NCBI GenBank assembly: GCA_029240815.1
Contig: JARDZO010000036.1
Span: 1 to 29,661 of the forward strand
Source of the DNA: Brevibacillus sp.
GTDB lineage: Bacteria; Bacillota; Bacilli; Brevibacillales; Brevibacillaceae
Direction: 5' to 3'
Length of the DNA stretch: 29,661 nucleotides
Shown: positions 15,332 through 22,335 of the stretch, piece by piece
Layout of the letters: the number at the start of each line of letters is the position of its first letter
How positions within the stretch are numbered: position 1 is the stretch's first letter
Program-made: the position numbers and the translations under genes
Notes under the pieces: generated by a model
Told to the model about the DNA's origin: nothing
Seen by the model: the letters and a program-made list of their open reading frames with translations, nothing else
The model's database searches: none

Positions 15332-16663
15332 ATGAGAATGCAATCCCCAGGCTGGCATGACTCGCTGGGAGCCATACAGTGGTTTGTTTATTTGCTTGTC
15401 TATTCGATTCCTATTCCCATCGTGATCGGTGGGCTGTACCATCTGCCTGCTGCCGAGATAGAAGGACTGATGCAGCGAACGTTCCTCGTAGCAGGAACTA
15501 CGACTGTCCTGCAAGGCTTGCTCGGTCATCGCAGGCCGATTGTTGACGGGCCTGCAGGCATTTGGCTGAGTGTCTTTGTCATTCTCGGGGATATGGCGCT
15601 ACGGAGCGGCGGTGATCCTGCAAACACATTGTCATTACTTACAGGTGGCATGCTGCTGGCAGGGATCATTCTGCTCTTGATCAGCAGGGTGGCACATCGC
15701 TTTGCGGGATGGTTTACGCCACTGGTGACCGGCTCCTTTATGCTCCTGCTTTCTATTCAATTAGGGGGCGTGTTTCTTAAAGGAATGCTGGGAGCGGGGC
15801 ATGGCCCATTGACGAGTACGCATGCTTTGCCTGGACTCATCGCGATAAGTGTTTTTCTATTTGTCTTTGGTTTGTCTGTATGGGGAAGGGGATGGTGGAA
15901 AAGCTATGCCGTCCTGATCGGGATCGCAGTCGGCTGGCTTGTTTTCTTCTTGCTGGGGCTGCAACCAATGAGTGATGCGAACCCTGCTTGGTTTCGACTG
16001 CCGGAAGTATTCGTCTGGGGGGCGCCTCATTGGGATCTTGGCCTGGCCGTCGCAGTTTTTCCGCTTATCTTGATGCTTCTCTCTAGCACCATGGCTGCGA
16101 CAGAATCGATGGATCAGGTTCTCGGAAAGCAGGCCGGAGAGGACCCGAGGCATGTGTTCCGCAGCACAGCAGTAAGTGGGGTGACGCATTTGCTTTCGGC
16201 TTCCTTTTCCACCGTAGGCATCGTTCCGCTGGGGGGAAGTGCCGGTTATGTTCGAATGACAGGGCATCGCAGGATCGCTCCTTTCTTAATAGGAGGGCTG
16301 ATCATGGCGAGCCTTTCCTTTTTGCCAGCTGTCATTGGTGTAATGACGATGTTGCCCGCACCTGTTGCCTATGCGGTCGAGCTGGCCGCATTTGTCCCGA
16401 TGGTTGGTTTGGGAGTGAGGGCCGTTATGCGGGAGCCAATGACCGAGCGGAGACTGACGATTTTAGGGGTGACGCTCCTGATTGGGACATCGCTTCTGTA
16501 CTTGCCTGCGGATACGTTTGCGGCCGCGCCCGCTATCGTTCAATACATCGCAGGCAATGGTCTTTTGGTCGGAGTACTGATCGTTTTCGCATTAGAGCGA
16601 ATATGGGTGGAACCTGATTTGAAAGGAAAGAAATCGCTCCTGCATCCCTCGATTAAATGTTAG
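15332..16663 (+). CDS. NCS2-family nucleobase (purine/xanthine/uracil) permease
   Basis: Integral membrane protein of 443 residues with the hydrophobic pattern of about 14 helices of the NCS2 (UraA/PbuX) fold, a proton-driven importer of nucleobases. Family marks are VDGPAGIWLS near helix 3, the helix-8 acidic residue E258 in AATESMDQVLGK, and helix-10 GIVPLGGSAGYVRMTG (296-311). In that last motif the usual Asn of NVG/NIG is Ser303, a change at a residue that helps define substrate. It follows receptor D by 64 bases, so it is probably read from the D promoter through the hairpin. With the cytosine-deaminase-like enzyme two genes earlier it suggests uptake and breakdown of a nitrogen heterocycle. 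GGGAGG lies 11 bases before the chosen ATG; the ATG at 15338 is an alternative. Confidence 0.88.
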   Translation: MRMQSPGWHDSLGAIQWFVYLLVYSIPIPIVIGGLYHLPAAEIEGLMQRTFLVAGTTTVLQGLLGHRRPIVDGPAGIWLSVFVILGDMALRSGGDPANTLSLLTGGMLLAGIILLLISRVAHRFAGWFTPLVTGSFMLLLSIQLGGVFLKGMLGAGHGPLTSTHALPGLIAISVFLFVFGLSVWGRGWWKSYAVLIGIAVGWLVFFLLGLQPMSDANPAWFRLPEVFVWGAPHWDLGLAVAVFPLILMLLSSTMAATESMDQVLGKQAGEDPRHVFRSTAVSGVTHLLSASFSTVGIVPLGGSAGYVRMTGHRRIAPFLIGGLIMASLSFLPAVIGVMTMLPAPVAYAVELAAFVPMVGLGVRAVMREPMTERRLTILGVTLLIGTSLLYLPADTFAAAPAIVQYIAGNGLLVGVLIVFALERIWVEPDLKGKKSLLHPSIKC

Positions 16664-16709
16664 AAATATGTTATATTTTCTGACATACAACTCTTATGGA
16701 GGGATTCAT

Positions 16710-17351
16710 GTGAGCTGGTTTCTTTCTGGTTTTTTTCTTTCGCTTTCACTTTGTCTGGATCTGGGGATCGTCAACGTTGCTATTATTCGTGCTGGCGTGG
16801 CGAGAGGCTTGCTCCCGTCTTTTTTGATCGGGGTCGGCTCGAGCTTTGGTGATTTGATCTACGCCTTGCTTTCCATGGTCGGGATATCCTTGCTCCTGGA
16901 AAATCACATCATTCGCTGGGTGCTCTGGCTGGGTGGAACGGTCATCTTGCTGTACATGACCTGGAACATGTTCAAAGAGTTCCGTAAACCAAAGGAGATT
17001 GACCTGCAAGAATCGGAAGAGATACAGATCGATACCAGACGGAGCTGGAAGGACTTTTCCTCAGGACTCGGTCTGGCGTTAGCTTCCCCGTCCGCAATTC
17101 TTTGGTTCGCAACGATTGGCGGCAGTGTCATTGCTTCATCCAATGCGGATTCGACATCGGCTCTTCTCCTTTTTTTCAGTGGCTTCTTTGCGGCGTCCAT
17201 CATCTGGTCCTTATTTATGGCAGGGGTGTCGAGCCAAGGGGGCAAGTGGCTGGGAAACAGACTCGTTCGTGGCTTTTCGTTTGTATCTGCCCTGCTCTTT
17301 CTCTACTTCGCGGGCAAGGTCTTCGTAGACGGCTATCATACATTGCTGTAG
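16710..17351 (+). CDS. LysE/RhtB-family exporter
   Basis: Membrane protein of 213 residues with six predicted helices, of the LysE translocator family that exports amino acids or small metabolites. The N-terminal part (FLSLSLCLDLGIVNVAIIRAG) matches the family's conserved first helix, where PGP is usual; here it is LDLG, a deviation. GVGSSFGDLIYALLSMVG is the second conserved helix, then a charged loop (about 100-122, KPKEIDLQESEEIQIDTRR), and LALASPSAILWFATIGG carries the second conserved motif. The start is GTG 16710, seven bases after GGAGG; an ATG at 16668 in frame has no such site. It lies 46 bases after the permease with no terminator between, so it may be co-transcribed. Confidence 0.86.
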   Translation: MSWFLSGFFLSLSLCLDLGIVNVAIIRAGVARGLLPSFLIGVGSSFGDLIYALLSMVGISLLLENHIIRWVLWLGGTVILLYMTWNMFKEFRKPKEIDLQESEEIQIDTRRSWKDFSSGLGLALASPSAILWFATIGGSVIASSNADSTSALLLFFSGFFAASIIWSLFMAGVSSQGGKWLGNRLVRGFSFVSALLFLYFAGKVFVDGYHTLL

Positions 17352-17413
17352 TCAACACTCGTGATGACTGGTAAGGTAATACTGGAACGTCATTCACGAA
17401 GAGGTGGAATCGA

Positions 17414-18043
17414 ATGAACGAAGAACAGCTGGATATCTTCGACGAAACAGGAGCGCACATCGGAGTCGCTGCGAGATCAGAGGTACACCGCCTTGGACAC
17501 TGGCATCAGACCTTTCATTGCTGGATTTATCGGGTGCTAGAAGGCAGGATTCAGCTGCTGTTTCAAAAGCGCCATCCCGAAAAGGATACGTTTCCGGACC
17601 TATTGGACATTACGTCAGCGGGGCACCTGGTGACATCTGAGGGACCAGAAGACGGGGTGCGGGAGCTGGAGGAGGAACTAGGGCTCGCTGTTCCCTTTGA
17701 AGAGCTCCATCGTATCGGGGTGATCAAGGATGTGGGGACGGCACCCGGCATTATCGACAAGGAGTTGTGCCATGTGTTTGCCTTTCCATGTGATCAGCCG
17801 CTGCACGACTATGACCTGCAGCCGGAAGAAGTCACGGGTCTGGTTTGGGTTGATCTGGGCGAATTGGAGCGACTGTTTGCGGGAAAAGGGGACAAGCTCG
17901 AAGCGGCAGGATTTTTGTCCGAGCAGGATGGGACGAAGAAAGACGTCATTCTGCAAGTAGATCAGACTGCGTTTGTACCGCATGAGAGCCATTACTATCA
18001 GCAGGTATTTGCCGCGATACGAGTGCTCGGAAACGCCTTATAA
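17414..18043 (+). CDS. Nudix hydrolase, isopentenyl-isomerase/YfcD-like
   Basis: Cytoplasmic hydrolase of 209 residues. The start MNEEQLDIFDETGAHIGVAARSEVH and the WHQTFHCWIYR segment are typical of the Nudix branch near IPP isomerase and E. coli YfcD. The Nudix box runs from G70 (GHLVTSE) to G90 (RELEEELGL); metal-binding E84, E87 and E88 are present, but the stretch between the first Glu and RE is six residues, one short of the textbook box. The C-terminal 60 residues are extra to the core. AGAGGTGG lies before the ATG, and a terminator follows. Substrate unknown; likely a nucleoside diphosphate derivative. Confidence 0.87.
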   Translation: MNEEQLDIFDETGAHIGVAARSEVHRLGHWHQTFHCWIYRVLEGRIQLLFQKRHPEKDTFPDLLDITSAGHLVTSEGPEDGVRELEEELGLAVPFEELHRIGVIKDVGTAPGIIDKELCHVFAFPCDQPLHDYDLQPEEVTGLVWVDLGELERLFAGKGDKLEAAGFLSEQDGTKKDVILQVDQTAFVPHESHYYQQVFAAIRVLGNAL

Positions 18044-18063
18044 ACCGGAATATATGGGGACAT

Positions 18064-18103
18064 AATACCTTGCCTGCTACCTGTCAGGCGGGTATTTTTA
18101 TTT
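18064..18103 (+). terminator. Intrinsic terminator of the Nudix gene
   Basis: AATACC-TT-GCCTG pairs with CAGGC-GG-GTATT around an 8-nt loop, followed by T5-A-T3. Confidence 0.8.
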
Positions 18104-18197
18104 ACAGGCGACCTCGCCAAGTCAGGGGGAAACTGTGCTATACTGTTACAATGCTTTTTTAGATACAGATGCATGCATAGATAGAGAGGAGATTGCA

Positions 18198-19643
18198 ATG
18201 AGGGCAAAGATCATGATGGCGCTGATGCTGTCGACGTTCCTGGCCGCGATGGAAGGGACGATTGTGAGTACGGCAGTGCCTCGGATTACGAGTGATTTAG
18301 CTGGTTTTGAACAGGTCAGCTGGGTGTATGCGATTTACATGCTCGCTACAGCAGTTTCGGCACCGATTTACGGAAAGCTGGCCGATTTGTTTGGCAGAAA
18401 GAACGTGATGATGTTCGGGATCGGTATTTTTTTGATCGGTTCTACCTTGTGTGGACTTGCGATGTCCATGGAGCAGCTGATTATTTATCGTGCGATACAG
18501 GGCTTGGGAGCGGGGTCTGTCATGCCGATTACGATGACCATAATCGGGGACTTGTACAATGACCAGTCCTCGCGAGCAAAAGCACAGGGCTGGATCAGTG
18601 CGGTATGGGGTCTGTCCGGTGTAGCTGGTCCGTTGGTAGGCGGATTCTTGGTTGATACCATCTCTTGGCGTTACATATTCTTCTTGAACCTGCCTTTTGG
18701 TCTCTTGTCATTTTTCATGTTGGTTCTCTTTTACAAGGAGAAGCTCGGTGTCAAAACCAAGCGTCATATTGATTATCCAGGGGCACTCATCTTTAGTATT
18801 GGGACGATTGCACTGCTGTACGCCCTGCTGACAGGCAGCCAAAACCAGTCGTGGCTGAGCCCGACGATTATTTCCTTGATTGTATTTAGCTTGATGACGT
18901 ATGTGATCTTTGTGTCAGTAGAGAGAAAATCTCCAGAACCATTGATCCCACTCTCTCTGTTTACGAACCGCAACGTCACGATGATAAATCTGCTGACTTT
19001 GCTCGTCAATGCTATCGTGATCAGTCTGGTTGTTTACTTGCCGATCTGGAGTCAGGGAGTGTTGGGGGAGAGCGCTACCATAGCGGGCTTCGTCCTCACA
19101 CCGATGCCTGTTTGCTGGACGCTTGGTTCGGTGCTGTCCGGCAATTTGCTCGGGCGTCTGCGCGCAGAACAATTGATTACAGGCGGAACGGCCGTGCTGA
19201 CGATCGCATCAATCCTTCTGTTTTTCCTTTCCGAGCATTCACCAGGATTCTTCATATATGTGGCTGTAGGCTTGATCGGCTTAGGGATGGGGCTCATCAG
19301 TCCGATCGTCATGGTCAAGATTCAAGCGTCCGTTCCAGTAGACAAACGCGGAACGGCGGTCGCGTTGAATACGTTCACGGCTACATTTAGCCAGACCTTT
19401 GGTGCAGCTGTGTTCGGTATGTTCTTCAACATGGTGACGGTAGCGAGTGGTCAAAAAAATCTCGGCTCCTCATTTGAGGGTGGAGGGATTCCAGGCGAGC
19501 AACTGATGCACATCCGCGACATTTTAGCGTCAGGGGTGCATGTCGTCTTCACGGGGACATTAGTGGTTGCAGTCTGCAGCTTTGTTCTTGCTCTGTTGAT
19601 CGCAAAAGCTCAGCGTGAGCCTGTCGAAATGAAAGGAAAATAA
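18198..19643 (+). CDS. DHA2-family (14-helix) drug:proton antiporter
   Basis: MFS efflux protein of 481 residues, the EmrB/QacA type that expels drugs or toxic metabolites using the proton gradient. It starts MRAKIMMALMLSTFLAAMEG with D1-type TIVSTAVPRI, then motif A GKLADLFGRKNV, motif B YRAIQGLGAG and the antiporter motif C (WGLSGVAGPLVGGFLVD). About 14 helices can be counted, with two extra in the middle (residues 200-260) as DHA2 requires. ATG 18198 follows GAGAGGAG; the in-frame ATG at 18135 lies in the promoter region. No regulator gene is next to it. A terminator follows directly. Substrate unknown. Confidence 0.92.
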   Translation: MRAKIMMALMLSTFLAAMEGTIVSTAVPRITSDLAGFEQVSWVYAIYMLATAVSAPIYGKLADLFGRKNVMMFGIGIFLIGSTLCGLAMSMEQLIIYRAIQGLGAGSVMPITMTIIGDLYNDQSSRAKAQGWISAVWGLSGVAGPLVGGFLVDTISWRYIFFLNLPFGLLSFFMLVLFYKEKLGVKTKRHIDYPGALIFSIGTIALLYALLTGSQNQSWLSPTIISLIVFSLMTYVIFVSVERKSPEPLIPLSLFTNRNVTMINLLTLLVNAIVISLVVYLPIWSQGVLGESATIAGFVLTPMPVCWTLGSVLSGNLLGRLRAEQLITGGTAVLTIASILLFFLSEHSPGFFIYVAVGLIGLGMGLISPIVMVKIQASVPVDKRGTAVALNTFTATFSQTFGAAVFGMFFNMVTVASGQKNLGSSFEGGGIPGEQLMHIRDILASGVHVVFTGTLVVAVCSFVLALLIAKAQREPVEMKGK

Positions 19644-19650
19644 GGAAAGG

Positions 19651-19677
19651 CGTCGGTGATTCTGCCGGCGTCTTTTT
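19651..19677 (+). terminator. Intrinsic terminator of the MFS gene
   Basis: CGTCGG (19651-19656) pairs with CCGGCG (19665-19670), followed by a T5 tract. It is short but GC-rich. Confidence 0.7.
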
Positions 19678-19699
19678 CATAATATCGGAAAGTAAAATA

Positions 19700-19887
19700 T
19701 CAACATAGCTGAGGCGGGGAGAAGCAGGTTTCCGATCTGCGCTCCGGCCTTTTCCCACCGAACAGGTTCGGCGGCCCTGCAAAGGAGTATAGACTGTCCG
19801 CTCCACAACGATTCACGGGGAAGCGGTAAAGTAGTAGCCGCTCCGAAGCAAACACAGAGGTACCGCTTCTGGATCCCGTGAATTCGT
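19700..19887. repeat. Dispersed noncoding repeat, copy 1 (right end missing)
   Basis: Matches 29339-29553 at roughly nine bases in ten, apart from a gap in the middle where this copy is about 27 bases shorter. It begins ATCAACATAGCTG and includes GGAGAAGCAGGTTTCC. It carries a long internal hairpin: left arm 19806-19828, right arm 19861-19887, with TTCACGGG / CCCGTGAA and AAGCGGTA / TACCGCTT as cores. After GAATTCGT the two copies part, and the right terminal inverted repeat found in copy 2 is absent. It sits just after the terminator of the MFS gene. No protein is credible here; the minus-strand frames are short and differ between copies. Confidence 0.8.
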
Positions 19888-20056
19888 GACAGGGATGACC
19901 CCCAGCAGGAGTTCCTATGAAGCTGGAGTGTTTTCCCCTTTTTCCTTCCCTCCACTACAGTCTGACCAAGTGGAAAAGGGATGAGGGTGCACTTCCCGCG
20001 TTTTTCTAATTATGTGTTCAAAAATATACATTTTTCCAAAAAATACAAAAACCTTA

Positions 20057-20086
20057 TTGCCTTATCCCCAGAAAGTTGGGTACTAT
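20057..20086 (+). promoter_or_regulatory. Candidate promoter of the Eis-like acetyltransferase
   Basis: TTGCCT (20057-20062), an 18-nt spacer and TACTAT (20081-20086) lie about 56 bases before the start codon. The rest of the 19888-20140 gap holds nothing else I recognise except a weak CCAGC/GCTGG hairpin at about 19913-19935. Confidence 0.45.
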
Positions 20087-20141
20087 TTTCCTGTAAGAAA
20101 ATGGAGCAATACAAATCGCGACAGAAGGAGTGCAGTGGACG

Positions 20142-21392
20142 ATGGAGGAAATTCGGCCGATTTCACTTGAGGATATCAATGAGGTTGTCAGAATTACTGC
20201 AATGGCTTACCCAGGAAACAATCTCCTTGCACCCGAAAACCAGAATCGATTTACCGAACGAGTACGAGACACGTTGGAAAACGACCCAAATGCCAGCTTC
20301 CATGGATTGTTTCGGGAACAACGTCTGGTCGGGGTCATGAAGTGGTACGACCTTCCGATGAATGTACACGGGGTTCCACTGCTGACAGGGGGTATCGGGA
20401 CTGTCGCAGTTGATTTGCTACATAAAAAGGAAAAAGTGGCGAAGGCTATGCTCCGAGGATTTCTCACAACCTACCGTGAACGTGGTGTCAGCCTGGTATC
20501 GCTATACCCTTTTCGTGTTGATTTTTACAAGAAGATGGGCTTTGGGGTAGGGACCAAGATCAATCAATACCGGATAAAGCCAGCCAGTCTGCCCTATACG
20601 GCCAAGGATAAGGTCGAATACTTGGAAGAGGCAGACAGGGAGCAGATTCTGGCTTGCTATCACCGCATTGTCCGACAGACGCATGGAATGATCAAAAAGA
20701 CAGAGCGCGAGCTGAAGAGCTTTCTGGAACAACCAGAACAGGTCGTCGTCGGTTGTAAAAAAGATGGGAAAATAAATGGCTATCTGGTGTTCCAGTTCCA
20801 GCGCTGCCACGACGAGAACCGATTGCAAAATGACATTGTGGTCAAAGAGTTTTTGTACGAGTCGTATGAAGCGATGGCTCAGCTGCTGTCCTTTTTGCAG
20901 AGTCAGGCGGATCAGATCAATCGGGTCGTCCTGACAACAGCGGATGAAGATTTTCATGTCCTGCTGTCGGATCCCGGAAACGGTACGGACAGGGTGCTGC
21001 CAAGTGTTTATCACGAGAGTCACGTGTCTGGAGTTGGCTTGATGTATCGTGTGATTGACGTACCAGGATTTTTCCACCAGCTGTCCCAGCGTCGTTTTGG
21101 CAGGGAGAACTGTCTGTTGCGTTTGAACATTCGTGATACGTTTCTTCCGGAGAACGAAGGAAGCTGGCTGATCGATTTTCGGGATGGACTCCCTCATGTT
21201 ATCGAGGAAGGTCAAGCCGATGTCGAGCTCGGGATGGATATTTCCGATTTTTCTTCCCTCGTGATGGGGGCGATAGGCTTGCGTAAATTGCATCTGTATG
21301 GACTGGTTGAAGTAAGCGATGAAAAAGCGATTCCCCTTTTGGACAGGCTTTTTGCAGCAAGAGAGAAGCCGAGGAGCACGACGCCTTTCTAA
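20142..21392 (+). CDS. Eis-like GNAT acetyltransferase
   Basis: Cytoplasmic N-acetyltransferase of 416 residues using acetyl-CoA; relatives (Eis of mycobacteria) acetylate aminoglycosides and other amines at several positions. The first GNAT domain covers about 1-145, with the acetyl-CoA loop region GTVAVDLLHKKEKVAKAML and the family signature SLYPFRVDFYKKMGFG, whose Tyr serves as general acid in Eis. A second degenerate GNAT domain (about 150-285) and a sterol-carrier-like C-terminal domain follow. The chain ends in Phe, as in Eis, where the terminal carboxylate acts as the base. ATG 20142 is chosen because AGAAGGAG lies 11 bases before it; the GTG at 20130 overlaps that site. The natural substrate is unknown. 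Confidence 0.88.
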   Translation: MEEIRPISLEDINEVVRITAMAYPGNNLLAPENQNRFTERVRDTLENDPNASFHGLFREQRLVGVMKWYDLPMNVHGVPLLTGGIGTVAVDLLHKKEKVAKAMLRGFLTTYRERGVSLVSLYPFRVDFYKKMGFGVGTKINQYRIKPASLPYTAKDKVEYLEEADREQILACYHRIVRQTHGMIKKTERELKSFLEQPEQVVVGCKKDGKINGYLVFQFQRCHDENRLQNDIVVKEFLYESYEAMAQLLSFLQSQADQINRVVLTTADEDFHVLLSDPGNGTDRVLPSVYHESHVSGVGLMYRVIDVPGFFHQLSQRRFGRENCLLRLNIRDTFLPENEGSWLIDFRDGLPHVIEEGQADVELGMDISDFSSLVMGAIGLRKLHLYGLVEVSDEKAIPLLDRLFAAREKPRSTTPF

Positions 21393-21481
21393 AATGTGAA
21401 ATTGTCACGATTTTGACACAAATAGGTATCTTTACTCCTTGCCTCCCATATCATGGTACAAAATGGGAGGGGGGTAAGTGG

Positions 21482-21655
21482 GTGATTTATTTAACGCTCG
21501 TCATCTTTTTTGGTTTTTTACTCGTGGTCTGGTTTGTAGTCAAACTCCTCTTCCGTCTAGACCGTCGCGATTCGATCACGCACGATCAGCGTCAGCTTTG
21601 GGAACAATATGAAGTGGACTTGCAGGACATGCGTTATCCGAAGAAGAAAAAGTAA
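21482..21655 (+). CDS. Small single-span membrane protein
   Basis: A 57-residue protein starting at GTG 21482, seven bases after GGAGGGGGG. One hydrophobic helix fills residues 3-23 (LTLVIFFGFLLVVWFVVKLL), followed by a charged cytoplasmic tail with RLDRRD, a QLWEQYEVDLQDMRYP segment and a KKKK end. The positive residues after the helix predict an outside N-terminus. The longer frame from 21413 crosses a likely promoter region and lacks a ribosome binding site. It is a free-standing gene with a weak hairpin after it. I do not recognise the family. Confidence 0.65.
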   Translation: MIYLTLVIFFGFLLVVWFVVKLLFRLDRRDSITHDQRQLWEQYEVDLQDMRYPKKKK

Positions 21656-21663
21656 AAGGAAGA

Positions 21664-21689
21664 AGGCGCCGATAGCAGGCGCTCTTTCT
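21664..21689 (+). terminator. Weak terminator after the small membrane protein
   Basis: GCGCC (21666-21670) and GGCGC (21678-21682) form a 5-bp stem followed by TCTTTCT. Confidence 0.5.
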
Positions 21690-21747
21690 GTTGCCGGGCT
21701 AAGTGTGAAGGTCTGGTGCATCAATTTCCAGAGGAGAGGTGAACGAT

Positions 21748-22218
21748 ATGACTAGCGAAACAGGGAGACATCAACGAGATTATTTTCGTCTGAAACTGGA
21801 GTACCCCCTGTGTGCAGACATGACGATCGTACTCATCAAGGGCAAGGCCATGGAAATTGGGAGCACGAAGGTATTGGTAGAGGATTTAGGGGCGGGAGGA
21901 CTTCGTTTTCTGTCCCATTTGAAAATGCCTGCAAACGATCAGCTCGTCCTTCAGTTCGATTCCGAGCTGTGTGCGGAGCCGATTACCATGTATGGTCACA
22001 TCGTTCGAACGACACTCTGGCAAGAAGAGTTTTATGAATATGCAGTCCGATTCACGATGGAAGAATCCCAACATCTAGAGATCAACAGGCTGGTGAACCG
22101 GCTGGCCATCCGCTACCGAAATCAAAAAGAAGTGAAGGACGGTCGATTTTGGAAAGACGGACGACGTGAATTTTTACTGCAACAGGCCGACCTCAGCCTG
22201 CAATCCAACCCGAACTAG
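21748..22218 (+). CDS. PilZ-domain protein (cyclic-di-GMP binding)
   Basis: A 156-residue cytoplasmic protein with a PilZ fold, expected to sense cyclic di-GMP and adjust motility or surface traits. The two ligand motifs are visible: RxxxR as R10-DYF-R14, and DxSxxG as D46-LGAG-G51 with Gly48 in place of the usual Ser. A beta-rich stretch follows (QLVLQFDSELCAEPITMYGHIVRT), and then a helical, charged tail from about 105. ATG 21748 is chosen because GAGGAGAGG is 8 bases before; the GTG at 21739 overlaps that site. Single gene with its own terminator. The Ser to Gly change may weaken binding. Confidence 0.82.
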   Translation: MTSETGRHQRDYFRLKLEYPLCADMTIVLIKGKAMEIGSTKVLVEDLGAGGLRFLSHLKMPANDQLVLQFDSELCAEPITMYGHIVRTTLWQEEFYEYAVRFTMEESQHLEINRLVNRLAIRYRNQKEVKDGRFWKDGRREFLLQQADLSLQSNPN

Positions 22219-22221
22219 ACG

Positions 22222-22266
22222 AAAAGCTCCTGCGCCTGGCCTTTGAGCCGACAAGGAGCTTTTTTG
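22222..22266 (+). terminator. Intrinsic terminator of the PilZ gene
   Basis: AAGCTCCT (22224-22231) pairs with AGGAGCTT (22254-22261), followed by T6. The T-run borders the -35 box of the next promoter. Confidence 0.85.
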
Positions 22267-22267
22267 T

Positions 22268-22313
22268 TTGACATATTATAAACCAAATGATAAATTGTCT
22301 ATTATAAATCAAA
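22268..22313 (+). promoter_or_regulatory. Promoter with paired 14-bp direct repeats
   Basis: TTGACA (22268-22273), a 17-nt spacer and TAAATT (22291-22296) form a good promoter for the gene at 22336. Overlapping it are two copies of TATTATAAAYCAAA, at 22274-22287 and 22300-22313, 26 bp apart with a single base different. Their place across the spacer and just after the -10 box suits a repressor, perhaps the HTH protein encoded downstream. Confidence 0.55.
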
Positions 22314-22335
22314 CAAAAGAAAGTAGTGTTTATGT

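Noticed and set aside
18116..18144. Promoter of the MFS gene with TATACT at 18139-18144
   Set aside because: The -10 box is acceptable but no -35 box is at a usable distance, so I did not list it as a feature.
19677..19955. Minus-strand frames inside the dispersed repeat copies
   Set aside because: The copies share only short pieces of frame, lose it at the internal gap, and their conservation follows hairpin arms, not codons.
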